A DNA stretch of 64,000 nucleotides from Syngnathus acus (taxonomy: Eukaryota; Chordata; Actinopteri; Syngnathiformes; Syngnathidae): assembly GCF_901709675.1 (NCBI RefSeq), contig NC_051102.1:2773912-2837911 (forward strand), read 5' to 3'. Of the stretch, positions 33,316 through 47,100 are shown in pieces; the first letter of the stretch is position 1; each line of letters starts with the position of its first letter. The notes beneath the pieces are model-generated. The model saw only the letters and a program-made list of their open reading frames with translations, had not been told where the DNA came from and did not search any database. The position numbers were made by a program, and so were the translations under genes.

Positions 33316-36273
33316 CCAGCCAGCTTTGCTTGTTCCGAGCGCAGATGCAAAATTGGTGGGAATTCAGGAAGTGCATGTGGTATAAACAAAACTGAAATAA
33401 ATCATGCAAGCGACTCGCTATGGCAGCAAGAATTTACAGTTGTTCAGTTTAGTACCATGTTGTGTTGTAACATGCCAGGGCGGCACCGAGGCCTCTAATA
33501 GATATAGATGCAGCGTAATTAAGAGTAGCAAGAATCGGCAGAGAAGGTCCCCAATAGAAGTACTTCGCTATGGGATTCGTTGTATCATGCTAGCTCTAAA
33601 ATGCTATTTACATTAAATGCCATATTTGTTACATTAGTAAATGTAAACAAAGTGAAATGGGGTGCAACAGTAAAACTTTGTTGTAACAACAAAACGAAAG
33701 CAAGCTAATCATGCTAACTACACCTGCTGTTCTTTTGATGTCTTAGTGATGCTTTTATTATATTTGCACTGTCCCAAACTACACTGACCAAAAACTAGCT
33801 ACAGATGAGAAGTTTTAGTGGGTTTTTTTTTAAAAACAGTAACATTTTCAATCTTTGAGCTCCAGTAATAGTGATTATTCCACAGAGCAGATGTATGCTG
33901 CTCCTTAGTGTATGTCAAAGTAGTAAACTTCAACTGGAAGGAACAAAAATACTGCTCGAAGCAAGCACACCAGAGTAGCATGCAGTCAAAATGAAAGAAT
34001 ATTTTAAAAAGTAAGTTTATAAGTTTTTGAGCATATCAAAATATTTCATATGGTCTCTGTGGATCTCTGCGTCTGGAACGTCGGGGGGGTTCACTGTACA
34101 TAGAGAGTGGGGGGGGGGGGGGGTTACGGAATAACTACTCCAGGATTTCCCCCACGCTCATACAATAATAGGATAGGTCCTGCCTTCTATTTTTAGCCTA
34201 TACACTACAAGCACTCCTAATCTGACAGCCTCCAGTAGCGTCTCTTGCAACAGTGTTTAGTCTGTCGGTGACTGTTGGGTCGGAGCGCGAGGATACTTTT
34301 GTGTGGTCCGCCCTGGCGAAGAGAGATAGCGGCCCTCCTTTCTGACTTTATCCTTTTGTTTTTTCAGCTGCTGACCCACGTAGGCCCCCCCCCCCGGCTC
34401 CCCTACCTCTAGCATTGTTTCTGTTCCCCGCCACCCTTCTTACTTGTCTCAAATCTATACAGACTTCCTCCCCCAGCAGTATTTTAATGACTGCCCCCTC
34501 TTAAGCATTGTTATTAATCTCCCTTGCTCCTTTCTCCTCACTCAGGAAGCAATTTGCCAATGACGGGGAGGGTTTTCAGGATCACACTATGATGGGTGTG
34601 TGCTGTTAAATGGGCTGTTGCTGCAAGCCCCTGTTCCACTTTGCACACAGCAATTTTAGAGAACACCACGGGGAGGGAGACAAGTGCTTCAATCATGAGA
34701 CGATGTGAGCCTTCATTTGTTCGGCAGAGCCCGAGGTGCAGTCATGTCAATTATCATGTAGTTAATTGACGAATTTACTGTAAAATGTCAGCGTAAAGTG
34801 GTGTCTTGTTTTATTCCTCTCACCGTCCCAGACGAGGCGATATCATTTGGACTGTTGCTAAATTAAACAATTAAACTATGAATGAATTACTCTGCTGCTG
34901 CTAAAAGAAATGAATTATTCCAACTTAAAGTTGACCTGAAACGGAATAAATGGCTTCTGTCATTGCCATGGCAACGTTGGGTCACCTACTTTAGTTTTGG
35001 ATCGTCCAGGTCGCTTGTTGACATCAATGACAAACTGGCACACTCGTGCGCGGACCAGCAATTTTGCTGATCAAAATGGTACTGTAACACAAATGAGTTC
35101 TTCTCATCACACATTTTATGACAACATACTATTTGTCTTGCTTTTGGTTTTAGTTGGTGACCTTTTCTTTGTAGCTTACAATTGCACATTTGATTGCGAA
35201 TGACTTATCCACTTCAGGGGCTTGAAAGTAGGTTAGATTTTTATTCTGTAGGGAAGCCCTGGAGGAAAAAAAAAAAGACCCAAACACACTCTACAGTAAC
35301 TCACTCACTGCTGCTTTAAAGTGGACGGCAACTCAAAAATGCTCTTTACAGTAATATGTTGTAGTGTAAACACGGTATTCCTATTAATATTGGAATATGA
35401 AAGAAGCAGCGAAATTCACCCTGTGCCTAATGCCGTAACATAACATATAAATATTTCATTTTTAAAAATGATATCATTTTAATCATTTAATAATTTGCAG
35501 TCATTTTCAGTTACATGTTTATTTCATATAATTTCCTGTCCAGATATTTAAATTGCCAGATATTTTGCTGTTCATTTGAATGATGCTGCACTTTAACACT
35601 ATTTAAGCCAGACATGTAAAAAGTCTACTCAATCACCCAAGCTCTCAATTACGGTCTTTTACCAGTCACTCTTAGCATAGCTTAGCAATTAACTTGGCAA
35701 TGTCATGAGGTTGTTTTAAATTCAGACTTTATGTTGAATGTGCAAAGGAGCAGCATTGGTGCACCGTATTCAAACTGACTTTGATTCAGTTTTACGTCCA
35801 CTGGGGTTATGAATCTGCCACCTGAATCTGAATACCGCCTTCTAGATTGCACAAGCAAGCATTTGTATTTGTGTGCGAGTGAGCAAGGGAGAGAGAGGTA
35901 TAGGCTTTGCGTAGGTGTGCTTAAAGAGGCGCTCAATCACTGTAGCGCTAACAGTCTACCATGACACTATCCATTTTTCACACCTCTCAGCTGTGACAAA
36001 TGCTTGCAGAATGCATGTTAGCGTTCTCTTGATTTTAGTCACCAAGTTTGTTAGTACGATGTATTTATTTAAATTTCTAAGGTAAAGAAAACGAATGGAG
36101 CTGTTTTTTTAAAGAGGTCATTATTAGTACCAGGGAGGACCAGCGACTCAATTTAATCCATATTACATGCATAGACAAGAACATTTGTTTTCACCGACTG
36201 CACTATGATTTGCATTTAGCGCTTGTGAAGCATCTACTACCAGTTAAAGAGAATTTAAAAATCCCCCTATGTA
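33316..36273. other. Intergenic or 5' intron, no gene seen
   Basis: AT-rich DNA with a 15-base G tract at 34109-34123 and a C tract near 34387. No exon or intact element seen. Confidence 0.6.
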
Positions 36274-36595
36274 CAGTAATCCCTCGTTTATCGTGGATAA
36301 TTGGTTCCAAAAATTGAAATCCGCGAAGTACAGTCACCAACAAGAAGTACTGGGCAGGCTAACGAGTTAGTGGAAAGATGCTAATTCGCGATCGTGCTAA
36401 CACGCGAAAACGGACTTCTAAAGGAATGTAAACGAACATTTGGAGCAATACAACATTGTCATGAAGGTTAGACACATGTTTCCTCAATTTAGAAGTTTTA
36501 TTTTGACTTTTAAATGTTTTTTTTAATTTGGAAAAAAAAATCCGCGCTGTAGTGAAGCCACGATAAACGAAACGCGAAGTAGCGAGGGATCACTG
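36274..36595 (-). mobile_element. Tigger/pogo-like MITE, full copy (reverse)
   Basis: 322 bp from CAGTAATCCCTCGTTTATCG to AGCGAGGGATCACTG, TA on both sides, inverted relative to the copy at 24.5 kb. Confidence 0.92.
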
Positions 36596-36597
36596 TA

Positions 36598-37448
36598 CTT
36601 TGTGATGGTCACTTAGCGTGTGTTTCCAGTGTCGAAATACGTGCGTAATTGCTTGTGTACAGTGCGTTAGCAGGTTGCATGCTGAGCTTGTTTTGCCGCA
36701 TGCTGGGAGACGGAGCGTTCGGTGTCAGCCTATAGACCATAAATTGCACCAAGTGATGCGGCAGAGCGGCACTGTACAAAAGTGAGGCAGGGGGATGGAC
36801 AGATGAGAGTGAAGTGGAGGGGAAAGGGTAGAAAACTCGCAGTGTAATGGCGCTTACTCTGTAAATGCCTAATAAGTACAATGCGTGAACACCACTTCCT
36901 TTCATCAAGCGAATGTCCCAGTCCGTGTGTTTTGACATGCTGTCAGCAGCCAGACGGTTCAGTTTACGTCTACCTCCGACAAACTCAGCCACCCAGGGAT
37001 TCCCTCGGCAGGAATGAATGTATGAATGTAGGAAGGATGGCAGTTTGTTTAATCTAGGGGGGTGGTGCGGCTGTTGCCACGAAGACATGTAACATAAATG
37101 TGTGCGCTTGTGGTCGCATGTGAGGTCTGTTTATGCTCGGTCTGGCGCCCCAGTGCGTCCCCAGGAGTGGAAACGTGGAAGAAGTGACCACTTTGTGAAT
37201 CATTTTTCAGACGTCACTGGAATTAGTCAAAGTCGAGGGAACGCCGCATGACAGTGAAGGTTCACGCTGATGAATTCCTTTAAAAGAAAAATAATAAATA
37301 CTCAATGTATTGAATGGATGTTATGTTGTTAAAACGCAAATTAACTGAAAGTGTACAGGCCAACAGGAAAATATGGGGGCTTGTGGACAATGACAGGGTA
37401 CATATTATTGGCTGATATTAATAACAGATAATAACAGGGTTGATATTA
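36598..37448. other. Spacer between two MITE copies
   Basis: Contains a 159-codon minus frame (36609-37088), the longest orphan frame outside the genes. It has no recognised domain, no nearby promoter and no conserved neighbour, so I do not call it a gene. Confidence 0.5.
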
Positions 37449-37782
37449 CAGTTATCCCTCGTTTATCGCGTATAATTGGTTCCAAAAAACACCCGCGATA
37501 AGTGAAATCCGCGAAGTGCGGTCCCCAACAAGAAGTACTGGGCAGGCTAACGAGTTATCGGAAAGATGCTGATTCGTGATCGTGCTAACACGCGAAAACG
37601 GACTTTGAAAGGAATGTGAACGAACATTTGGAAAAATACTACATTTTCCTAAAGGTTAGACACGTTTCCTCAATTTAGAAGTTTTATTTTGACTTTTAAA
37701 TTGTTTTTTCATTTGGGAAAAAAAAAATCCGCGATGTAGTGAAGTTGCGATAAACGAAACGCGAAGTAGCGAGGGATCACTG
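37449..37782 (-). mobile_element. Tigger/pogo-like MITE, full copy (reverse)
   Basis: 334 bp from CAGTTATCCCTCGTTTATCG to AGCGAGGGATCACTG, TA on both sides. Same orientation as the copy 0.85 kb to its left. Confidence 0.92.
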
Positions 37783-37784
37783 TA

Positions 37785-40192
37785 TTGGCTAATGTTAGCA
37801 TTTAATGAGCACATAGTGGAGCTTCACTTAGCGACAAGATTCACTTACTAAGCTGACTGTGTACTGTTTAGAGTTCCTGAAAGCTTTTTGTATTGATTGG
37901 TATTTGAGCATGATATAGTAGTGGACATATTACAAATTAAAATTAAATTAATGAATCAATGACTCGGTTCCTCCAATTTCCTTGAGCTTTTTTAAGTAAC
38001 ATTATTATACACAGTATTGTGTAGCAGATGCCAAAAAATAATTTAAAGTGAAAGAACCAGAATTTAGTAGATCATCATTGTGCTGGTATATGTGCAAATG
38101 TTTCTCAAGTTTTTTATTCTGCAAAAGCAAACCATATAGATTTTTGATTGTCAAATAATTTCTCATCTTCCAACTATGACAGGGAAATAAAAAATAGGTA
38201 ACGAAAATAAATAACAGATGGCAGAGAAGCATGTTGCTGTGAGTTGCAGCATCAGACGCTACGCCAGCCTTAGGGCGGTGCAATGACAGCCGTGGCGACC
38301 GCGGGGTTGGAGGTCAAATGTCGCATTGATGACAGCCCGTAACTGGATTGTCAGCCACACACACACCAAGTTTTCTTTGGCAGTGATGAATGTTGCATGC
38401 TGCGACCGCCTTTAACCCGTCTGCCAGTCATGAGGACACACATCCATACGCACACACACACGCACGCACGCCCACACAGAGGCAGCTGTCAGCCTGTCCC
38501 AGCACTGAACTTGCTCATGCTGGGGGTGTGCTGGGTTTGGGTGCATGTTTTGGCTACCCGTTGCCATGACCTCATTTGTGAGGAAAGAGAGAGAGCTTTA
38601 GTGGGAAATGCCTAGGGAGTCAGAAGAGGTGTGTGCGGACCATGCATTAGTCATGTTACATGCAGTAAATCCCATCAAACTGTTTTGTACACAATTCCCT
38701 ATCTTACAAAAAGGCTCTTAGTGTACGCTGATGTATTGGTATCGTTGACTTGGTATCGGTACAGCGGAGAAAAGACGCATTGAGTACTGTTGTTGCTATC
38801 TGTCTAAAAAAGGGTGTTACATAATCACTCCCTGTTTGAAAAGGAGAATATGTACTACAATTTGATGTTATTATTCATGCTGGAAACATTCCTTTGAAGC
38901 TAATTTCCTACTGACAAGCCTATGCATGTGATGATGAGCAACAAAGCATTTCCCAACATTATCGGCTCATGACGTTTCGTTGTTACTATAGTTTGTTTCT
39001 TTTTGATTGATCTTCATCCCACCACGCTGAGGGCTTATTGTGTCTTGTGGCGGATGAGGAAAACTTTTGCGGTAGATAGATGAGCCATCTCGAGAGTTAT
39101 GTCATCCACACCTTCATTCTGAGGTGTGACTCTCTCTCTTGAAACCATAAGTAGCAGCCGCCGTTCCTGGAAGGGACCATGATGTCAGTTTAACCACATG
39201 GAACCTATGTTCTCACATAATGATGAAGAAACGATGCTGAACATGTTCTCGATTGCGTCCTCAATCAGTCTGTCATAAAACGCAGAGATGAAATCATCCA
39301 GTGATTTTCATATTTTGTCACCAGCTGTGTTCCATGTAGTTTTGTCCGAGGCCCACTAAAATGGTGCAGATGAATTATTACCGGGTTGTTTTGTTTTTCT
39401 TGAAGACTCAGGCAATACTCATTAAAATTTACACGCTCCTTAATGAAAATTCACAAGTTGCAAATCCCAATAATATTGCACAAGAGAAATGTTTGGAGGG
39501 TTGCATGATCGGACTGGCATCGGTGCACATTTGCTGGAATGATGCAGCGTGACTCATAGGAAGTGTATTTGTGTAAATGCGACAATGTGTGTGTGTGTGT
39601 GTGTGTGTGTGTCTATTCATCCTTTCATCACGTTATCCGCATCCAACTAGTAATTTGGCGTTAATTCTGTGAACATCATCACTCGCCATTTGCCATTCCT
39701 CTTACTTATTTAATTGGATCTGTCATCATTAGCTTCTTTAGATCTACCAACATGATTGTGTTTTCATCAATAGATACGAGATAGAATGGAAAGTCGGACA
39801 CTAATAATACATAAAAGTTAAGGTTTTTGACTCCGGTTTACTCTCCAACACTTAGCTCTCTACACATAGTTGCCCTAGCATTAGCAATAGCATTAGCGGT
39901 GGCCACAGTTTTTCAAATACCGATTAGATTTGTATTGTATTGTAGGAATTGTAGTCACTGCATGTCATGTGAAATTGTTTTGCTGAAGAAATGTATCTTT
40001 AATCTAGAAATGTTTTTTTATTTTTGCTGGTTTTGTCTCGGAACGAACGTGAAATAATAATAAACCACTGTGAGCTCATTGGCTCTTGCAGCCTTTGTAG
40101 ACGTCTGCTCTATATCATTACAATGTTGCTTCTTGAAAAGATAACTGGCTGACTTTTTTAAAACTTGCTTCCATTTTGTTCTCTGTCAACAG
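37785..40192. other. spsb4 5' flank or intron, no gene seen
   Basis: AT-rich with a CA run (38452-38478) and a TG run (39586-39612). Ends in TTCTCTGTCAACAG, a good splice acceptor before the spsb4 5' UTR. Confidence 0.6.
39586..39612. repeat. (GT)n microsatellite
   Basis: About 13 uninterrupted GT units. Confidence 0.95.
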
Positions 40193-40444
40193 GGTTGGCA
40201 GCAGCCCTTCTGTTCTCCCAAAGATATTTGGGGAATGAACGCAGATCACATTCATCTTTCATTTGTAACGTCCTCCTCCATCTCCCTCTACCACACCTCA
40301 GTAGGGACAGCACACTTCAGTTGCACCGCATTGATGAGGTAACGTCACGCTGTGCTCAGGGCAGCACCCACCTGCACAAACGCCACCCTCCCTCCCCATC
40401 ACCCCGACCCCAGCCTCCCTTCTCCTGCCTGCTCCACTGCAGCC
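40193..40444 (+). other. spsb4: spsb4 5' UTR (start of the first coding exon)
   Basis: Lies between the acceptor at 40191-40192 and the start ATG at 40445. It contains an upstream ORF of 35 codons (ATG 40235, stop TAA ending 40342) and then a C-rich stretch directly before the start. The acceptor implies at least one further upstream exon. Confidence 0.55.
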
Positions 40445-41177
40445 ATGGGCCAGAAGATATCCGGTGGTATCAAATCTGTGGACGGCCGCGGGGAAAGCGG
40501 CGGTTCCCCATCCTACCGACCCTCGGCTCACAGTAGGCAGCACCCAGAGTTGAGGGGCCCGGATTTCTCCAAACCTCCCAGGCTGGATCTCCTTCTGGAC
40601 ATGCCTTGCGCCAGCCTGGAGACCCAACTTCGTCACGCGTGGAACGCCGATGACCGTTCGCTGAACATTTTCATCAAAGAGGAGGATAAGTTGACATTTC
40701 ACCGCCACCCCGTCGCTCAGAGCACGGACTGCATCCGGGGACGGGTGGGATACACTAGGGGACTCCACGTCTGGAGGATTCACTGGCCGTCCCGACAGCG
40801 CGGCACCCATGCAGTTGTCGGGGTAGCCACCTCCGAAGCTTCTTTACATTCTGTCGGGTACACTGCCTTGGTGGGGTCAGACTCTGAGTCCTGGGGCTGG
40901 GATCTGGGACGTAACCGCCTCTACCACGACAGCAAGAACCGTGCCCACAGCTCACTGCCGACTTACCCTTCCTTCCTGGAACCCGAGGAGGCGTTCACAC
41001 TACCAGACTCTCTGTTGGTCATTCTGGACATGGACGAGGGCACGCTGAGCTTCATGGTGGAGGGACAGTATTTAGGAGTGGCGTTCCGAGGGTTGAAGGG
41101 CAAGAAGCTACATCCCATCGTCAGCGCTGTGTGGGGCCATTGTGAGATATCCATGAAGTACATCAACGGACTTGATC
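40445..41177 (+). CDS. spsb4: spsb4 coding exon 1
   Basis: 733 bp, GC-rich against AT-rich flanks, encoding the N-terminus and the whole SPRY domain. The start ATG sits in GCCATGGGC, a strong initiation context. The donor is GATC|GTAAGT. Confidence 0.96.
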
Positions 41178-44100
41178 GTAAGTAGGCAACTCGCCTCTCC
41201 AGTCTGTACTGTGTGTCGCTGTGTTGTGTGGAAGTAATTCTTTCTTGCCATTGTAAGTGAACCATGACTTGAAAAGCTCATTAACTTCAAGAGAATGAGT
41301 TCAATATAATCTGAGTGATTCACTTCCATCCATTATTTGACGACTTTTTAAATTCCAAATCACCAAAAAACTGATTCTCTGCTTTCATGGCTTGTCATGG
41401 AATGTTCTCGTAACAATGTCAGTCTGTTTCCTACCTTGGGAAAAAAAAAAAGAAAAAAGATAAGGGGTCATGTACTCCCTTGCCAACCTAAGCCTGCATG
41501 TTTTTGTGAAACTGCAGCTGGCCAACTGAAACATGAGTCAGACCCAAAACACATTGCGGCATCAGTCTTGAATGTTCTAACTTCTTGATAAAAGGACTTG
41601 GACGGCTTTGGTGTTAGCATTTAGTTTAGCTAGCTTGACTCGAGCTAATCTACTGCACCACAGGCGGCATTGAAATTGAGGCATTGTCTGGTGACATTTT
41701 TTTTTTAAAGAACCATCTGCTGGAATTCAGAGTAAATTAGTGCAATGGGTCTTCTTGGAACAATACAGGGAATATAAAACGAACACCAGAAGTTTTACAA
41801 GAATTTCAACTTCATACTGTAGTGCCAGGTTTTACTATCAGCGATGTATGATGGTTGAAATTAAGGAGAAGAGAAAATATTGCTAAATAAATAAAGCAAA
41901 AAATATTGCCATTTCACCGAAGCATACATTTTGGGTGTGAATGCTCACATGGCGCAAACACATAAAGAAATACCACACATGTCTTCGTTTTAGAGTTTAT
42001 CTCATCTCATAGAAAAATATTGCTTGATGTCGCAATGCCAGGCGTATTAAACGTCTGGATCCCAGAGAAGGGGAACTCCAACTGAACCACTAAATCTGAG
42101 ACAATGCTTTTTCTTTTCCATCATTGCTTTAGACCACATTCCCAGTTGGCAGCTCGCTGAGTTTTTGAGTCGGAGATTAGAATCATGTAGGGATGGAATA
42201 AATAACCTGCAGTTTCTCCGTTTTTTTTTTTTTTTTTTTTTTTTTGAGGAGGTAGGATTACAGTCTGGCTTGCACATCCTTTCAGTATCACTTCAGAATT
42301 GTCTCGTCTGCTCCGCAAATGAGTCACATGGCGAGAGTGGAGTCATAATTGCCGTCTTGCTCGTCGTCAGTTTATATGCAAGTCATGGAAGCAATACGCG
42401 GTCGGTCAACTAGACAACAGACATTGTGTCATATTGTTGTCTTTTTCCCAACTGCTTGCTTTTGAATGATGTGCCTTAAGGCCCCATCACACTTGCTGGC
42501 TAGAAATTTGTAACATTTGCTTCTTCTGTACTTGGTCACAGTTGTCTCCACTCTGCTCTATTGGCCTTTCATTGCGACCAGTCATGCGGGGAAAACACGC
42601 AGGACATAAAAGCCACAACATCCAGCTGCAGAATAAGCAGTCAAGTTCAGACGGGTTAACGTAATAAGCTGTGATGCAAATAAACGCTGAGCTGCATAGA
42701 GTTCCTCCTAATTGCTGCCACATTCCATCAACAGCATCACTTTGTTTGGAGCATGCTGCCATTTGCCTCTGTCTCCTGTGTTTATTTGTCTCTTTATTGT
42801 TCTTTCCTCCTCCTGTCGTTATAATTACACCAATTAACAAACACTTGGCTTGCAACAATAGAAAGGAGCCGTCGTCTTAACATGCATCGTCATCTTCTCT
42901 TTGCCTCACATTTCACGGATTATTTCCCAGCGCGTGTATGCTAGGTTTCTGTAGCATGTTCCTAATTTTTTTTTTACCCACTCAGTTTCACAACACTGGA
43001 GAGGGCAAATCAATCCTGTGGCAAAGCGAGGAAAGAATAGCAACAGCAAATTCAATTGAAAAGAGAAATGAGCGGAGAGTTTCTGAGAGGAAAACAAATC
43101 GGAATAGAGGCGAGTCTTTGGCACTTGTGTTCTTCACAAGCATGAAAATAGAATGCAATGTGCGTTTGAGGAAACAAGGACTGAAACTGGGCAACCTGCC
43201 CATCCACGAGCCATTATGCTATTCTTGAAAGTTATTTTTTTGGGATCACGAGATGGATCCCGCATACCACTCTGAAAACCACTCGGTTAACCTATTTACA
43301 ATTTACACGTTAGTAAATATAATAGTAAATATCTCTTGTATAGAGAGACACTAATTCCAGTTTTTCGCCGACAAGGCTAGTTTCATCGCCAACAAGCTTA
43401 TTTTCTTGTCACATTCCTGACGCGACCCACTTTTTCATAATCTGTTTGACCTTCTGACTGACCTCTCTTCCTCTTCCCTACTGTTTTGTCTGGAACGCAT
43501 GAACTCTGTCAGACAGGTCAAAGCTTCAGGCTCCTTTCACATCACATATTGACTCACTCACATCGAGACGTTAGCTGGTCTCGGTGATGGGAAATGTGCT
43601 CTTCTGATGCACGTTATCTTCGATGTAAAATGGTCCCGAACTTTTCACATTCTCCGTCGTCAATACACTCCCCTTTTTCTGGCTCACTGCCATCACACTT
43701 TCTTATTTCGACATCGAGTTGGGCATGCATTTGCAATAACGAGTCCAACATTTTTTTGTTGAATTATTCAATGAATTCTTTCAGCCTTAGGTCACAACAA
43801 AAAATACATGCACCAAAAAATAAATAAACCACCACTGACGTTACCGTCACAGAGATTCACTGAACAAGAGTTTGCATTGATGTTTGCGTATCATCACCCA
43901 GCTTTTTCTAATATCTTTCTGCAACCATTTTTCTTATTTATTATTTTTTGTTGTTATTGTACAGCCTTTTATATCGATTTGAATTAGATTGTGAAGGTAT
44001 TTGGCTTGTTGCACAGATGGTGCAATCATTGCAACTGAGCTCAGTGGCTGTGTTCTTGACATTTGTGATTTGTCATTTTGAAGCTACGACACAAACTGGG

Positions 44101-47100
44101 TGGAAGGCTATGTGGTCTGATTATTATTTTTTACTAGTGTGGCGACAAAGATGAAATGAGCGGAGAGTTTCTGCGGGGTAATGTAGAGAATGTTAGCGAC
44201 AAAGATGTTAGCGACAAAGATATTAGCGACAAAAATGAGCGACAAATGTTAGCAACAAAAATGAGTGGAGAGTTTCTGAGGGGTAATGTAGAGAATGTTA
44301 GCATAAGAATCAGAGAGGAGTGCTCGAACTGTGTGAAATTCTGTAGCTAGCCTAAGAAGTGAAGATAAGGGCTCTTACCGGCTCTCTTTAATAAAGTTTT
44401 TAGGAAATCTACCTCCTGACAAAAATATTAACGTCCAGTAATGTCTCCAATATTCACAGTATCGCTTTGTCACTTTGAACACAGAGCTTGTGTTGTAAAG
44501 TACAATATGCTGAAGAATTACTAGCACAAATGAAACTTCTTGTTACGGTTGTGTTGTGCTTTGTTTTTCCTAAACCTGCGAGTAGGAAGAAAAAGTCCAA
44601 AAGGTTGTTTTCTTCCTTTCTTAAGAACAACAAGTGAACACGGTTCATGCTTCCATCATCCGTTTCTATGCCTCATTAGGCTTGCAGTCAACTGGAGCCT
44701 ATCCCAGCAGACTTGGGGCCAGAAATTGGGGAATTTTTTTGCTTTTCTGTCTTCACAAACTCGAGGTAGATACAACAAAAAATTGAATTTGTGGCTGGCA
44801 GACACACCTGAACTAGAGTACATCCACAAGTCACACAAAAAGGTATGAAATGTAGACCATTATGAATGTGTTTATTTGCTGCAAGAGAATTTGTGGCATT
44901 GCTCTGTTTGGGTTTTGCACTTGTTTCCCCACACTCTTCAAACACTCCTCGCCACATTTTTCAGTTTGCTCTCTTACAATCTGTCGCTAGCAAACAGCCA
45001 AATCATGCCAGACATTCTGGCTTAGTCACCAACTGTCTAGTGGCAGATATTTGTTCTCTTAATATTAAGACTGTTAAAATGGAAAACGCTGGTGGAGGTT
45101 TTACCAAATGTGTGACGTCCATTCAGTGTCTCCATTGTTGTTGGAGAATGAGTTTAATAGCCAGGTGGGAAGGAAATGAGTGATCGGACAAAGGAAGCAG
45201 TCACAGGATAAAGGCTCTAAAAATGAGCCTCATGGGCTTCTGTTTGAGAGGAAACAGCATGGACTCCTAAATGCACGAGCGTCGGTGATTAAAATCTTTG
45301 CAAAAATGGCACGCAAAAAAGCAATTTATTACATAAATCACTCCATCTGACAACAAAAATGACAATTGTAAAAATAATCATTATGACTCTCTCCATCAGA
45401 TTGTTCAGAGAACTTGCCATCCCGTTAAAATAATTCCAAAAAATATTATCTGTTCATTTTTGCTGATCATTTATTAAGGACATTGAAATGTTTCCTATGA
45501 AATCCAACTGAATTAATGTGACAACAAACAAGCTGGTACAAATAACTGCAAATTATACAGCAAACTCTTGGTTGAATTCACCCTTGACGGATTAGAAAAT
45601 ACATTTAAATTCAAGAATCAACACTTTAGATGGCATTGCATTGCCTCGTAGCTCCTTCTTCACCACCCCCTCCATTTTGACGCCATTGTATTTGACCCAG
45701 CAATGCTGAGAGGGGCTGAAATCACTTTGCACTGCTCAGCAGTTGCTTTTCACATCTCCATAAATCTGACGTTTAACACCGGCGTAGATCAGACTGGAGA
45801 ACGTACTGTAGCCACAAGTCGCCTCTAGTGTTAGCTCTGTTAAATATTGTAGCCAAATTATTATGGGCATCTGAGAACCCCATTTTATCACTTCGGGATA
45901 TGCTCAATGGGTGAAAAATATAAAAACATTTTAAAAAATGATTTTACTCCTTTTATATTAAATCAGGTATCACAATCTCTGCTGTCAATCAAATATATGA
46001 GCTTAAAAATGCATGCTAATTTATTTAGCTTCTTTCTTATGCTAACACATAATTAATTACACGTTGGAGCTGCACAAATATAGCCGCTTAAAGTCGCCTC
46101 TGATTACTGGATTATATCTCACCAGGGCGCCTGTGTAAATCCATTTTTTTTTTTTTTAAATCTGCAATGTAGCGTGGGTGCAAACAACAAAGTGCGCTGT
46201 AGCGGGCAAGCACTGGTTTAGCTTTTGATGCGCTCTGGTTCCGTTTTTCTGCAGCAATGCAGCAAGCACACTTAGTGATTTCCATCAGGCTAAGTGCAAG
46301 ATGATGCTCTCAAGTCTTCATCTACCTCCTTCTTTGTTCAGGAGGTTTTACACCACCTTCCAATCAACTTTTCAATTTGGCCTCCCGGCATTCCCGTGCT
46401 CTCACTGTCCTTTGTGTCTTCTCATGGATTGCGTTTTATTTAAAGTGTTCGCTCCCTCTTCACGCTGAATGAAGCCCATCCAATTTATTCAGCTCCTGCC
46501 GAACTCACTGCACTTTAATTACAAGTGTGATATTGATTTAATTCGACCAAACTTTGTGTTCTTCCACCTGTGGTGCACTAATCCAAACGCAACAAGGTCG
46601 TCAATGACATAATTTGTTGTCTGGAGTGCTTGTCTCCGTTCTCACCTCTTGCAATGCAGGAAGAGGAACTGACTTAATATGGAATCAGATCTGCGGCAGG
46701 GGGATGAGGGCAAGCTGTACCATTTCCATGGCGACATTTCCTGTTTGCAGTTCAAGTGAGAATGATGTCATGACTCGAGACAGTCTGCCTGTGTCCTCCG
46801 CTTCCCTAAGAGCCCGGAAAACATTATTATTGCTTAGGCGTATTTTTTTTTTTACTCATTTATGTCTCCCAGAAGAGTCTATGGGCATTGTAGCAAACTC
46901 AAGCCCCAGGGACCAGATACGGCCTGCCACATCATTTTATGTGACCCGCAAAGACAAATTTTGCATCGACTTTGTGTCATTACTAAAATGACAAATTGTC
47001 TTCACTTTTAAAAAAGAGATATTGTTTGCAATGTTTATTACCGTTCGTCTTTTTTAAATATTTGAACAGTTTTTACTAGTCTTTGATTTCAAAACTAGTT

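Noticed and set aside
36609-37088. 159-codon minus-strand frame between two MITE copies
   Set aside because: Longest orphan frame, but no recognisable domain, promoter or conserved neighbour; treated as chance until homology is shown.
40298-40810. 170-codon minus-strand frame
   Set aside because: Antisense shadow of the GC-rich first coding exon of spsb4; no independent features.
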